This document shows, one piece after another, positions 30,840-43,052 of a DNA stretch of 64,000 bases. The notes under the pieces were generated by a model. The model made no database searches, was not told where the DNA came from, and saw only the letters and a program-made list of their open reading frames with translations. Numbering within the stretch: the first letter of the stretch is position 1; every line of letters begins with the position of its first letter. The DNA lies in NCBI GenBank assembly GCA_003999685.1, contig CP021228.1, forward strand, positions 186,001-250,000, in the 5' to 3' direction. The position numbers were made by a program, and so were the translations under genes. This DNA is from Taiwanofungus camphoratus. Its lineage: Eukaryota; Basidiomycota; Agaricomycetes; Polyporales; Taiwanofungaceae.

Positions 30840-32022
30840 ATGGCTACCATGAAGGCTCTCGTCTACCACGGAAACGAGCAGTTCGGCGTGGTAGAACGGC
30901 CGAAACCCAAAGTCACCGCGGCAACTGACGCCGTCGTCAAACTTGCCAAGACGACCATTTGCGGTACGTGCATCTCCCTTCTCTGTCAGGCCCCCCTCGT
31001 CCCACTCACGGGCAACCCCCTCGTCCCAGGCACGGACCTCCACATCCTCCGCGGTCACGTTCCCTCAGTGCAGCACGGGCGGATTCTCGGACACGAAGGC
31101 CTCGGCGTCGTCGAGTCCGTCGGCACCGCCGTGTCCGCGTTCAAGCCGGGAGACCGCGTCATCATCTCCTGCGTGACCTCCTGCGGGACATGCCCCGCCT
31201 GCCGGCGCCTCATGCCCTCGCACTGCACCACCGGCGGCTGGATCCTCGGCAACACCATCGACGGCACCCAGGCCGAGTTCGTGCGCGTCCCGCACGCCGA
31301 CGCGAGCATGCACCGCGCCCCTGCGGGCGTGCCCGACGACGCGCTCGTCATGATCAGCGATATCCTCCCCACCGCGCTCGAGTGCGGCACTATGAACGGG
31401 AAGGTGCAGCCCGGCGCGACCGTCGCGATCGTCGGCGCGGGCCCCGTCGGGCTCTCCGCGCTCCTCACCGCGCAGCTCTACTCCCCCGCCGCCGTCATCA
31501 TGATCGACCGCGACACGAACCGGCTCGCGGCCGCCGCGGCGCTCGGCGCCACGCACGTGCTCGAGTCGGGCCCGGACACGGTGCGGCGCGTGATGGAGAT
31601 CACCGAGGGGAAGGGCGTCGACACCGCCATGGAGGTCGTGGGCATACCCGCCACGTTCGACCTCTGTCAGGAGATCATCGGCGCCGGGGGCACGATCGCC
31701 AACGTGGGTGTCCACGGCGGCAAGGTCGATCTGCACTTGGAGAACCTGTGGGACAGGAATATCGGTAGGCCCGCCACAGTCTTTGGGCGGCCCTGCTCGA
31801 TCTGATCTCTGACGTTGTGTCTTGTTCTATACAGCCATCACCACCCGTCTCGTGGACGCCGTCACTTCGCCCATGCTCATCAAGCTACTCCAGTCCGGGA
31901 AGATCGACGGCAAAGCGCTCACCACGCATTCGTTCCAGTTCAGCGACATCGACAAGGCATACTCATCCTTCGCAGCCGCGGCCGACAACAAGGCGCTCAA
32001 GGTGATCATCAACTTTGACTGA
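30840..32022 (+). CDS. Zinc-dependent alcohol dehydrogenase (MDR family)
   Basis: Exons 30840-30963, 31030-31764 and 31835-32022 join in phase to 348 residues, the normal size. Catalytic zinc ligands are Cys41 (TICGTDLH) and His63/Glu64 (GHEGLG). The structural zinc set Cys93, 96, 99 and 107 is complete (SCGTCPACRRLMPSHC). The NAD(P)-binding motif is GAGPVG at 177-182, followed by an Asp after strand 2 (VIMIDRDTNRL), which favours NAD. It oxidises or reduces an alcohol/aldehyde pair; the closest relatives are secondary alcohol dehydrogenases, but the substrate is not predictable. Exon 2 is very GC-rich, which produces long false ORFs on other frames. Confidence 0.93.
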
Positions 32023-32414
32023 ACCGTGGAGGGACGGCATGGGGAAATGTCCTGTCTGATACCCCCCACGAGTAAACATTCGGACCTTTTTGAGACCTGC
32101 AATTTGATTGTATTACTAGATGTTGTATGTCCTTCGACCTCTAGGGGATTCAGTGAAATCGATCACTTTTGATCAAGATGGCGGTCTACTTACGGCGGCA
32201 TTTGAGCGCCTGAAGCACGCAAATTGATTCCATCCGTTATTAATTACGGCGGTACAAGTGCCTACGTGAAAGAGCGGATGAATGTTACAAGCCTTCATGT
32301 CGTTAGGAGGTGCAGCGGGCACAACTATGAGGATTCAATATTTCAATATTCAGATGCCACAACGTCACGATAAGCGAACTGTCGAGGATGCAACGTAGTG
32401 ACAACCACCGCCTC

Positions 32415-32775
32415 CGCTATTTTCGGGACCAATGTGTGTACTTACTACGTTTTGTTTTCGAAATTCCCAAACATTTTGACGTTGTGCTATGTAGTAGTAT
32501 GTATTACCCTACCACTTATTGTGCACTCTACGAGCCAGTGGTGTCTTCGCTCTCCCCAGTTGTGCGTTTCTCTTTTTCATCGGTGCGCTCTCTGGCTGTC
32601 GCCTTCCCGTAGTCTACTCGACTCGGTGCTCTCCTTGTCAGTGTCATCCTTTCCTTCTCTTCTCCAGGCTTCCAAGGTGATATCTTCATATTTCCAGCTT
32701 ACGACTCATGACCCTATGATTTATTTGTGCACAACCAAAAGAAACTCGAAAATGGCCGCCGTGCATGATCCAAAT
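32415..32775 (+). repeat. Dispersed non-coding repeat, copy 1 (about 360 bp)
   Basis: From GACCAATGTGTG to GCCGTGCATGATC it aligns along its whole length with 41975-42335, sharing blocks such as CTCTGGCTGTCGC and CCAAAAGAAA. Both copies lie in the same orientation. No conserved ORF and no obvious terminal repeats are seen. It may be a SINE-like or MITE-like element. Confidence 0.62.
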
Positions 32776-33586
32776 TCATTCCTCTGGCGCGCAGTACATC
32801 TGCCCATGCCACCAATTTGAACATCGCACCAGAATTTCACGGGTGCTTCGGTGACCACAGTTACTTCATCGAGCATGGAACTCCAAGGGAGGTTGATTGA
32901 GCGTACTATGCGGAAGCGGCATGGACGCCTTCGCGTGTCGATTTCGACAGCGCACTCGGTCGAGGCTGTCGGTGCCCCCAGTGTCGGTCACGGTGTATGC
33001 GCTCTGCGTCTTGTCCGAGAGTCTGCCGAGTGTTGCGCTTCCGTGCAGGACGGGCGAGGCCGGCGGAGGATGGCAGCGGGGACCGCAAAACACCCATCAC
33101 GCGGGACGGCCGGGTGCGCGTCGCGCGATGGCCCCGCTGGGCAGAACGGATGCGTAATACGTATGCCGGGCGGTCCTTGAGGGGCCGCCCGGTCGCGGAT
33201 GGGGCGCCTCCTTCACGCACCAGCGCTGAATGAGGAGCGGGGAGGGCGCCGTGGGCACTGCGCTTTGCTGCTGGGCAGACGGGGCTGAAAGGCGTGGATG
33301 GGACTTACCTGAGGCCTGGACGTCGCGGGCCCAGGGCAGGGGGAGGGTGGGGGGGCCCATTCTCTCAAAAGTATTTATCTCTGTGCAATACTTATACATA
33401 TCCATCATCTTGCCATGTATGCTCAGTCACAATAGTACATCAATAACCGAGCACGTATCTGCGGAGACTTGGTGGTCGTCGGTTCAATCGTGGGGGGTAG
33501 GCTGGTTCACACCATACTCGTGGCGGCCTTTGACTAGAACCCAACGTAAATGCTGACATGCTGCGGGTGCCATTTAAGACGTATCC
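32776..33586. other. Intergenic, nothing assigned
   Basis: GC-rich from about 32990 to 33350 with overlapping ORFs on several frames, none recognisable. Confidence 0.42.
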
Positions 33587-34939
33587 TTAAGAATCAATGC
33601 AAGCCCCCCCAGGCACATCCCCCGTGAGCTGCGCGAGTTTCACAAATGCGTCCATTAGCGCGGGTACCACGAATGGCATACTGCACTCCCTCCGTACATC
33701 GCCCAGGATGGCTTCTGTATGCATGCGCTGATGGCGCTCTTCTTCCAAAGCGGTTTCGGCCACACGCCGCGCTGCACATTCCCGCTCCAATTGTGTGCGC
33801 AGATCTGGACGGACAACGGGGGAATTCGGAACAACACAGTGAACACTCAAAACTGATGAGGCAATGCCTCAAATTCGAATCACATACTGGTCATCTCCTT
33901 ACGTAGCACTTGCTCATTCTCCGCCTCGTTTGCTGTATTATTGCCGGATACATCAGGCGCATGTTGTGCTCCGAGTTGCCGCAAGTTGTCAACGATTACA
34001 TCTTCTTGGGCCTTGAGCGCGGTAATCTGCCGCCGGACATTCCATAGAGTGCGCGTCATGTGCTGCACTTTATCCCTGGGACCATTTGTCAATTCACGAT
34101 CGTTCATTGGTTCTGAGCCGGAGAATGGTAATGGGTAGGACACGGGCAGGATTCCTGGTGGAGGAGCCTTCAGATTGGCGAGAGACGCTGAAGTGGTCTC
34201 TTTCGGAAAGATGGGTAGATGCTCAGGGATGGTTCCTGGTTCCAGCGTGAGCATGCTCTGCTGCTACCATCAATTCACTGGAACTCGAGACCGCAATTCG
34301 GTACATTCACCTTAACGCTGTCCCCTTGCTGCCCAGTTTGGGTGGCCATCGACTTGCTGAGTCTCAGCAACGCCTCTTGCGCAGCGACGAGTTTATTCAT
34401 GGCTTCTGCACCCGGCTTGGAATCTGGACCATCAACCCGTCCTTGCGTCCCATCAAGCATGTGTCCGGCAGGCCCGGAGCGTGTGCCACGAACCACAGGT
34501 TGGTGGTGTGATAAAGCAGTGCGGGATAGTGGGGACACAGACTTCCTGGCCAGAGAAATTGTCGTAGCAGGCTTCGGTGCCTTACCAACTTCAGGTAGCA
34601 GTTGTGCTCCTGCCAATGTTGGCTTGGATAAGCTGATGAATGGTGTTGACTTCTTATCATGCTTTGGTTTTTTGGACGAATGTGATACTAATGCTGTTGA
34701 TGTTTGTTGACCGCTGTCGTAAAGTCGTTGGTTGAAGCCAGCCGGTTACAATGCAAGAATGGCGAGAACTTACTTCTCAAAGAGTATCAGACGCGATCTG
34801 TGATTTTGAGGTCAGTACAAACTTTGCCATGGTCTACTCGGTGCACTTACATGCATCTCCGGTCCAGGTAGGACTGTGATTGGTCAATGTCATGAAATGC
34901 ACGTTGTATACTGATATGCTTTGGCTGGAAAGTCACCAT
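33587..34939 (-). CDS. Five-exon coiled-coil protein of unknown function
   Basis: Exons 34939-34851, 34797-34774, 34713-34311, 34257-33903 and 33804-33587 join in phase to 362 residues. The ATG at 34939 is preceded by an in-frame TGA. Exon 2 is a 24-nt micro-exon with good splice sites on both sides. The N-terminal half is basic and low-complexity (SHSSKKPKHDKKS, AGAQLLPEVGKAPKP). The middle has helical segments (AEAMNKLVAAQEALLRLSKS). The C-terminal half is predicted coiled coil (VQHMTRTLWNVRRQITALKA, LRTQLERECAARRVAETALE). No family recognised. The consistent phase over four introns makes a real gene likely. Confidence 0.68.
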
Positions 34940-36571
34940 CAGTCACACTCCTGCATTCTTGGCCACGTTCAGGGAGAGGTCAAAGGAAAAAAACCGAAAG
35001 GTCTCGATAAAAAGTTCACGCACACTGTCTTTTTCAGTAAGCCAATTGCAGACCATAAGGCCCGACTTCCATACTGCACTTTTAGTGTCAGGAAAAGGTA
35101 TGCCCAGATGGCGGAGATCGTCCCGCAATCCATTATGGCAACGTGCTTTTGAAGCTGCATGCTGCTGTCCGAGAGCAAGTTCCCTAGCCTTTTCCCCCTT
35201 GTATTGAACACGCAAACTGATCAAAAAGGACATGAGCAGGGAATCGGTTCTCCTGGGCTTCCGACAATGACCGCCCGATATGGGTGGGTTGAAAGAAGAT
35301 CCTTTAATTAATTATAAAGAAATATTAGATTCCACCGGAGAAGGGAGACAAAACAGGGAATGAAGCATCTTCCATAGACAGCCTAGCTACAGAAACTACT
35401 GACTGAATGCATCTGTAGTCTGTAGAAGGCTGGCTAAGATTCCATATGAGGTGGGGCCTTGCAAGTACAAAGAAAGGTCCGGGTACATCAACCGTTCAAA
35501 TTTCTGGCAGGACGAGGAGGGCTTGTCCGCATTCAGACATCGACAGAGGTGATACTTGGTCTGAAATTCTTCAAACGCTCTCGCACTATCTGAGAAGCGA
35601 TCTGGAGGTTCAGTCAAGGACGCATGGGAGAATCCATCATTTCTATGGTACCTTGACGGGTAGACGAAACTCAGCCTCCTACCGAACCCTATCAATGGGA
35701 ATACGCGGAACTGGAAACATGGCCGCTGGCGGTCGGACTGCGACTCATTAGGTCGGACTCAGCAATACCCCTCAATCTTCCCCAAGAGACAGTAATCGTG
35801 GATCCTGACAGAGCGATGCAAGCCATCGAGATCGTTGGACCGTACATGGATCTCGATGCTCAGGCTCTATCGCAGACCTCGAACAGATATGCACTATAGT
35901 ACGACATTCGTCTAAGGGTGAGCAACCATACGATGTCTTCGTCCATGAAGCCTGCAGTCATGCTATATCTCGGATCCATGATTCAGAAAATCCAGAATGA
36001 AAAACTCATATATAACACGGAAACTTAAATTCATGCCGAGTGCTCTCGCAGGATTTATAGTCCAACATATCTCGAAATAGTTTGAGATAAAACGAACGCA
36101 CCCTGTTTCAGTACGACAAACCTGATTATTGTCCGTAGTCAGAATGGGTTATGGAAGATTTATCTTCAGTCTGTCACCACCGTTGAAGGTGGCAGATAAG
36201 TTTGGGACTTCGAGCAAAGTCAGGTGACAATCCGGGCAACGGGCGTCTATATGGGAACGATCCAAAGTTCAGAGCTGCTCGAGCCTCGCCGTGGGCTTTG
36301 ATTCGGCTGCGGCCCACGGGAGACTTTCAACTGATCTCGTCTGCTCCAGGTGACGGACATTAGACCGAAAATCCATATCCATACGTACGTTCCTCTTCGA
36401 AAATAAATGTAGTTGTTCCATGGAACAAATGCACCATCGCAATACACTGGATACAGATGCATCGGCTCCAACGACATCTCATGCAAGTTCATACTTGAGC
36501 TAACCCATTTCATAAACGTGAAATGTTTGTCCTGTGGTGATTCTTCACTCGCATAGATTGCCCCTTCTGAC
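34940..36571. other. Intergenic, nothing assigned
   Basis: Short ORFs only (for example minus strand 34943-35233 and 35396-35695). Nothing recognisable on either strand. Confidence 0.42.
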
Positions 36572-37732
36572 ATGTCTGTCTCAACGAATGCTACCGCTCT
36601 CTCTGGCAACCGCCATTTGCTTAACAAGCTTTTAGAATCCTATGGCGTTAACAGCATAGAGGAATTGAACGCCAAAGAAGACGTCACATTCTGGGCTGAA
36701 AAGCTATGGGGAATGTGGAGTTGGAACTATCGCTATTGGGGATGTTCTGCACACGTATTTGACATGGTGAAGCCTGAGGCGCCTCTCATCAAGCAATGGG
36801 ACGGAGAGCGACGCTTTTTCTTTGACGAGGAGACAGATGAAGTGACCCACGAGAAAACGTGCGCGTCCATAGTCATTGTAATCCTTCATATTTCTCATAC
36901 TGACTTGATCGGCCGAACAAAACTAGGTATCGGATGCCAGGCCAAGACGAGCACAAGAAGTACGCCATACCTAAGGGGGAGAACCTAACGCAGGAGGGCC
37001 TCGCTTGCCTACCTGAGGGTCCAAGAGGGGCGAATCTACGCCTTGCAGCATATGCACCCACAGGTAAGAACCCCTTTTTATAGTTGCCGACTAGAAGTAA
37101 ACGTCAGTCTACTGACCCTTCTTATAGGTCATGGAACCGCTCTCCTGAAAGAATTACATTGGGGCGCGCCGATATTCGGCGAGCTCGTGCTTCAGCCTGA
37201 TGATCAGATACGACTCTCGGTCATGGCGTTCTTCTCAACGCCCGCACCTGAGGCGAAGGGCACAACCGGGCAACTGCTTCAACTCTTCGTCTTCCGCGAC
37301 GACACTACCGCAAGACCGCTCTTCTCCCAGTCGCTCCACTGGCCTGAAACACCCCATGTCGAAATGGTCGATCTCGCCAGCGCTACAGAGATAATCTTCC
37401 CCTCCGTCGGCACAACCAAGTCGGTCGCGCATGGCTTCAGGATAACACCGGACATGACAAACTATGCTCGGATCAAAGTGACAGACAGTGTGGAATTCAA
37501 TCCTGATTCGCTCGCGGAGGGGGGCACCGACGCACGATTCTACGCCTTGCGGTTGCATCAGCAGTGGGGCGTGGTAGTGAACATTGTGCAGCTTCCCGAG
37601 CCGTTCAAGCCATATGCCCTGAAATGGAGATTGATCTGGAGGCTCAGAGACAGGCTGATGGTAGCTGTGTGTGCGTATGATGGGGAGACTCTCAAGCAAC
37701 AGCCGGAGGTATACGAGTATGTCTATGCGTGA
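36572..37732 (+). CDS. Unknown protein U, intact copy in duplicated block 1
   Basis: Exons 36572-36858, 36927-37063 and 37128-37732 encode 342 residues. The first intron uses GTGCGC...ACTAG and restores HEKTYRMPGQDEHK; the second is GTAAGA...TATAG. The N-terminal part is aromatic-rich (FWAEKLWGMWSWNYRYWGCSAHVFD). The rest looks like a beta-rich globular protein (FGELVLQPDDQIRLSVMAFF, TGQLLQLFVFRDDTTARPL, LHQQWGVVVNIVQLPEP). No signal peptide or membrane segment. I do not recognise the family. It is convergent with the Zn2Cys6 gene to its right, the same layout as in the second block, where the copy is broken (56116-57193). Confidence 0.75.
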
Positions 37733-39060
37733 GTGATAGGATACTTCTAGCAACTGTTACCCTCTATGCACTCCATCACAACAGCCCACTTTGATCCGTC
37801 TTTTCGTTCATAAGACGATCCATTTTGTCCCCTTTATGGCCGAAAATTGCTTTACTTGAGCAGCAGTCGAAATTTCACCAATTCGCACATTATAGGGACG
37901 GTCGAAAAGTAGAGATTCGACCCCAATTGACCACAAATTGTACGGAAAGACCATCGAACAATTTGTACAAGTTACGAGAAAACCGACCATTGACGAACTC
38001 TGCTAAACGAGACTCAATCAAACACGGTTGGGATTTAAGCTTGCGCAGGATCACTCAGCAGTTGTGCGGTAACACCATCATCGCTCTTGGGTTGACAGGC
38101 TCCATGATGTGACGGCCGCAGCGTGCTATGTCGCTACCAATGCGGCCTACCATGAAACTTCAGCACAAGCTCCTCATCATAACGGACATTGATCAACGGA
38201 GTACTTGTCACCGAGCTCGATCCGCATGATTTACACATGCGCTCTACTGGTAGACATCGACGACTGGCTTTAGCCCCTGTGTCACCGTCGTGATTGTTTT
38301 ATTCGAGACATAGGTCATCTTGATTTATGGTATTAGCATGCGATAAAGAGCGGCAGTTCTATTAATTCCCAAACTCTGAAAAAGGTTGTCCTCACCTTTC
38401 GCGCCGGCGCGCCATCATACCAGAATGCAGCGGATCAGCGCTTCTTCAGTCTCAGCATCCTCATCTCTAAGATGGGATGTGAGACATCTTTGTTAATCGA
38501 ACCTGTGCTATAGGCAGACCCCTATGTCGCAATTGGCCCCTTACAGCCAACGACAAAACGATAGACACGTCTGCGCCCCCTATTCATCGTCCAAATACTG
38601 ACATTTCTCGGCGTATCGCCACCTAGCCAATCGCATTCGTTCGACCAAGCTGTATGCAGACATTTGAGCGAAATGCGTCTACCTTTTTTCGTTGGCTGTA
38701 AGACGTTGTAGTTTGAAAGATCTACGTAGAGAATTGCAAATCCCATGTCTAATGGAGCTATGTACTTGTACTTATATGACTTGGATCAGATCGATGCGTA
38801 TGAATGTGCTTCCAACTAGCTATGAAACAATGCTTAAAGCAGTACGATATCCGGAACTTATACAATTAATATAAAAAACTACCATTACCCTCCTCGCATG
38901 TGGATCACCGAGGCAACACATACTTTACAAGTGTCAGTAATAAGTTATCGAGAATAATATGCAAGCCCGTGATATATTCCCGCTCAGACACGAAAGGCAG
39001 CGCGCCGCAATCAACCGTGAATGAGGATCGGTGCGTCTGCATGAACATAACCTATCATGC
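37733..39060. other. Shared 3' region between gene U and the Zn2Cys6 gene
   Basis: No conserved gene seen in 1.3 kb. The ORFs here are identical in both blocks only because the DNA is identical. It must hold both convergent terminators. Confidence 0.5.
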
Positions 39061-41381
39061 TCAATGGACGGCCGTCGCAGATGGCGATTGTATGCCCGCC
39101 AGGAGTTGCCGGATGCCGACCATGATCTCGCCCCTCGAAACCGGATCACGCTCCTTCGCGCTCTGCTCCAGGACATTGGTCAGACCTTCAACCGCATGCG
39201 CCGCCACAATCTTCTGCGAGCAAGTAGGCTCTAGGCTGGCCGACGCCTCGACAAACACGTCCCGGATGAGCGAGAGCAGGGTGAGCTCTCCAGAGGACGG
39301 CGGCACGGTGGTTGCAGGGGTGAAAGGCGAAGAGGCCTGGAATACGGATGATGGGGTTGATAGTGATCCAAGCGGTGACAGGGTGCCTGACCTGGCAGTT
39401 TGTAGCCCTGAGCGGTCGAGAAGGAAATCGCGGGCGAGGAGAAGAGCTGGCTCAGCAAATGGCCAAAGCCACGTTCGTCGTGACGACACTAGCCAGTCCG
39501 CAGCGTCTACTATACGGGTCTATCAAACGGGTGGCCATCAGCTTCTTATTTGATACGAGTACGGAAATGTGGTTACCACTGCGACATAGAGCGATGACTT
39601 TTTCATACCACACCTAACGCGATCCGAGTAGTCGAACTTGATAGCCATCGCGTAGTAGATTAGATGCAAGACTCTTCCGACCGCCTCTCGGGTACTGTCG
39701 TTGAGCTCTTCTGACCCGCCGTCAAACCCGAACTGAAGTAAGGACTCCTGAGCAGCAGGACTCGACTTGATCCACTCCCGGACACGCTGGCAAAGCGGTA
39801 CGTTGACATAGCTGCACAGGTTGGCAAAATACGACCCGCCCTCCTGCTGGCAGGACGCGAGCTGCTGCTGGGAAGCGTGCGCCTTCACGTGTGCCGACAG
39901 CGTGCTCATGCTCTCCAAGTCCAGACAGAGCCCAACCAGCGCCGAGAACTCGCGCTGGTACTCGTCGAGCTCCAGGCTCGCCAGGGGAGCAGCGTCCCTG
40001 ACCTGCTCCATCTCCGACTCACCGAAGCTCGCTCGGTGCCGACCATGAAGCGCAGACAGGGCGCCGGATCCGGTCAGCGCCTTGTCCCAGAGCCATGTGA
40101 CTCGCGCGAACCAACGCTGGACGCCCTTCTGCGCGTCCGTTGCTCGTGGCATGCCTTCGACAACGTCAACAGCGAGGCGGAGCCACGTGGAAGCTTCCTT
40201 GCCCCATCCCAGCGCAAACACCTCTCTCACGGCGAGGTAGATCAGGCCAGAGGCAGTACAAGCAGAGTCGTCCTCGGTCGTGGTCGAGTCTGAGATGGTC
40301 GCAAAGTACGCCGTCATGGAGTGCTTCTGCGCCGCGACGTAGTGCGTCAGCCGGTCCGATCCAGCGTTTGGAGCCGTGATTGATGTTAGAGACTTCAGTG
40401 CGCTCACGAAGAATGCGGAATGAATATTAGTGTCCTTGCGGGTAGTACAATCCGCGACCAGATGTGAGAGGTGTGGGAGAGGGAAGAGGGGGACGAAAGC
40501 ATGGGCGGAGCGAATCGCGTTGAGGTATGACGAATTGTACTGACGCGTGACGTCCTCCAGCGAGAATGAGGGCGGATCAGGGCTCGGTTGGAAGTGGTCT
40601 GGCAGGATCGACGAGAGCGTCGCAAGGTCTGTAGGAATGTCAAATGGTGCACCTGGAGAAGTATGTTGCAGAGACGTGGTAGGCGAAGGAGAAGAGCCCA
40701 CTGGTATGGATGCATCTGCATCAATGAACAGATTGGATAGTAATAACGGATCCATCATCACAGATTCATCATCAAACGAGTACGGTATTGTGTCAGAATA
40801 GCCTGTGTGGAACTGAGGGTCCGCAGCAGCAGTAGCTGTGCGAGTATCATGAGCAGAGGCAATGATTTCACCTTGTATCTCACCGTACCTGACGTATCTT
40901 CTGGCGACATGCCAACGACAGAAAGCCAGTCAGGAGGCAGCGGGCCCATGAGTGTTGGGATGGGATCAACAGACGGGTGCGACAATGGGTCGTATATTAG
41001 AGATATGGACCTAGGGGCCAGCTCTCTGGATACGGACGCTTCACTTGCAGGCGCCGCAGTCGTCCGTGCTGGCATTTCGCGAACCGACGACGGCGACGCG
41101 GTCGAGCGGCGTCTTTGTCTGGGCGGCTCATCAGACGGGTCCTTTGTCTTCTTCCGCTTAGATCCCTTGGGTGGACCGGACTTGTTACGCCCCTTGACAT
41201 AATTGCAGTTGGTCTCGTAGAGTAAGCAATTACTGCAGGACGGCGTGTGCCCATCGCATCGCAACTTGCGCTGGCGACAATTATCGCAGGCGGTGGGTGC
41301 CTTTGGGCGATCTAGCTTGGTGGGTGCGGAAGCTGAAGAAGCCGCTGCAGGCGCTGAGGTCGAACTAGAACTGGACGACAT
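39061..41381 (-). CDS. Zn2Cys6 fungal transcription factor, copy 1
   Basis: Exons 41381-40889, 40802-39577 and 39519-39061 (introns GTACGG...CACAG and GTAACC...GATAG) encode 725 residues. The DNA-binding Zn2Cys6 cluster has Cys32, 35, 42, 49, 52 and 59 (spacing 2-6-6-2-6), followed by a basic linker (KGSKRKKTKDP). A long Ser/Pro-rich linker leads to the central fungal regulator domain ([46 protein letters not shown]). It is expected to be a nuclear gene activator or repressor; target genes are unknown. Compared with copy 2, the zinc cluster is unchanged, the linker differs at many sites and the last exon is identical. The gene has no nearby pathway cluster that would hint at its target. Confidence 0.9.
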
Positions 41382-41974
41382 TGGAGAACAGCAGTGGGTT
41401 CAGACGCGCAAATTGAGGTGCCGGAGGGTTATGTATGCTGGACAAGGCTGCCAGGGTTGGTTAGACATATTGAATGATATGCTTCAAGTCTCCGAGGTGC
41501 AAATAGACAAGCACGGTTGAGACGACACAAAGCTCATCGGTGCCCATTTGTTCCTCGCGGAGGCGCGCGGGCACGCAGACCATGACAGCCTTTCAGGCCT
41601 CCCACGGCTGCCGACAAGCCCGCCTATCCGCCTTCCCCCTCCCCCCAATATCCAGAACCAAACTGTGCGCGCGGGTGCGAGATCGGGTCCCGAGGGCAGA
41701 CACAATCCCCGCACGAGCCTCACCCTGCCAACGGTCGTCCCTCTAGTTGCGGCCTGTGCTGCAGATAAGGAATGCTCCTCCAGGGTGAAGAATGAGTGCA
41801 ATCTGGGAACAGGTCGGTGTTGTAGTTGACGTGGTCACGGCCGCGTCAAGCCAGAACGCCAAGGCATGGATGCATGACGCTCCGTAAAAATGAATGTCGG
41901 CCCTAGTCACCCTTCTGGTAACAAAATTGCATAACTTGACTAACTACTCAAATTTCTTGCCTTCTAGAGATAAC

Positions 41975-42335
41975 TACTCGGACCAATTTACTATGTTTTG
42001 TTTTTGAGATTTCCAACTATTTTGTACATCATTGCTATGTATACCTACTACTCATCGTGCATTCTACTCATTGTGTCTCTGCTCTCACCCCCGGTTGAGC
42101 GCTTCTCTTCTTTGTCCGTGCACTCTCTGGCTGTCGCTTTCCCGCAGTTCGACTCGGCGCTCTCCTTGTCATCCCTTTCTTTCTCTTCGCCAGGTTTCCG
42201 AGGCGATGTCTCCGATCTTCGATCTTCATGTTTACAACTCACGATCCGTGCCCCCTATCATATCTTTGTACATGACATTGTTCGGTCCTTTGGAAAGAAA
42301 CCAAAAGAAATTTAAAATTGAGCATGCATGATCGG
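41975..42335 (+). repeat. Dispersed non-coding repeat, copy 2
   Basis: Aligns end to end with 32415-32775. Here it lies just after duplicated block 1 and just before a TIR-element fragment. Confidence 0.62.
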
Positions 42336-42374
42336 GATTGCTATAGTACACAGTAGATACTATAACGTTTCGAC

Positions 42375-42480
42375 CATAGGTTCAGTCACGCGTCACAGGA
42401 CCCTCTGAATTAGGGGGTTAGTTCATTTGTCATGTGTCACAGAGGCAGTTGAACTGAAGAAACAGTCAATTGCCACACCA
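42375..42480 (+). mobile_element. Fragment of the TIR element seen at 8205
   Basis: Begins CGACCATAGGTTCAGTCACG and follows the 8222-8330 sequence (CACAGG.CC, GTTAGTTCA, TGTCA, GTTGAACTGAAG-like blocks). The opposite end is missing. Confidence 0.5.
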
Positions 42481-43052
42481 CTTGAAATGTGTGCTTTTGG
42501 GACCTCAGACATCACGGAAATGGTTTATTAGGACTCTTCTATGATGTAGCAAAGCACAGAAAGCTATGTACTAGATATGAGAAGCAAGAAATCCAGTCAC
42601 AAGAAAGGGGATAGTGCACTTGCATGTGTTAGGAATTGAATGATTTCATCATGCATTTCTCACATGGTATTATTTAGATAGTTATTTACAATTGCAATAT
42701 TAGTACATCACATCTTTTACACTGGTCCTGTTTCACATCTGTCACCTACTTCACACTTCCCTCTGACCTGCATCTTATCTAGCATAGGCTTTCTGTCACA
42801 TAAAACTTCTAGTGTACATACCCAGACCTTGTTACCGATGAATAGGACTAGGGACTTAATCATTTTTTCTTTTCCTTTGTTTGTCACACCATGGACGCAT
42901 GGCACCCTTTCCATGTATTACTCACCCAGACTGACTGACGGGCTGACTGTCCTCGCTTACGCCATGGTAGTTATGTACTTTCAGGCCACTGACTCTTCTT
43001 GCCTTATGCTGTCTCTGGGGGACTGCTTAGCTATACCCGGTGATAGGTCTGG
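42481..43052. other. No gene, likely repeat debris
   Basis: AT-rich sequence followed by a stretch with no match inside the window. Lies directly next to the LTR at 43053. Confidence 0.4.

Larger units (their letters stand above)
36589..41524. repeat. Segmental duplication, block 1
   Basis: From TGCTACCGCTCTCTCTGGCA to the region after the regulator start it aligns with 56117-61015, same orientation, about 19.5 kb apart. Similarity is high throughout, with small indels (66 bp inside gene U, 6 bp after it). About 38172-39569 reads as identical to 57627-59024. Confidence 0.93.

Noticed and set aside
30959-31768. 269-codon ORF rich in Arg on the plus strand, and a 223-codon ORF on the minus strand (31065-31736)
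   Set aside because: Both are shadows of the GC-rich dehydrogenase exon 2, which has all catalytic residues in its own frame.
38195-38270. tRNA-like pattern on the minus strand (AGTAGAGCGCATG ... CATGC)
   Set aside because: A 5-bp anticodon-like stem is possible, but the loop lacks U33 and no TTC-type T-arm follows. It is also present in block 2 only because the DNA is identical.
38900-39553. 217-codon plus-strand ORF, identical in both duplicated blocks (58355-59008)
   Set aside because: It lies opposite the last exon of the Zn2Cys6 gene. Its conservation follows from the identical DNA, not from selection.
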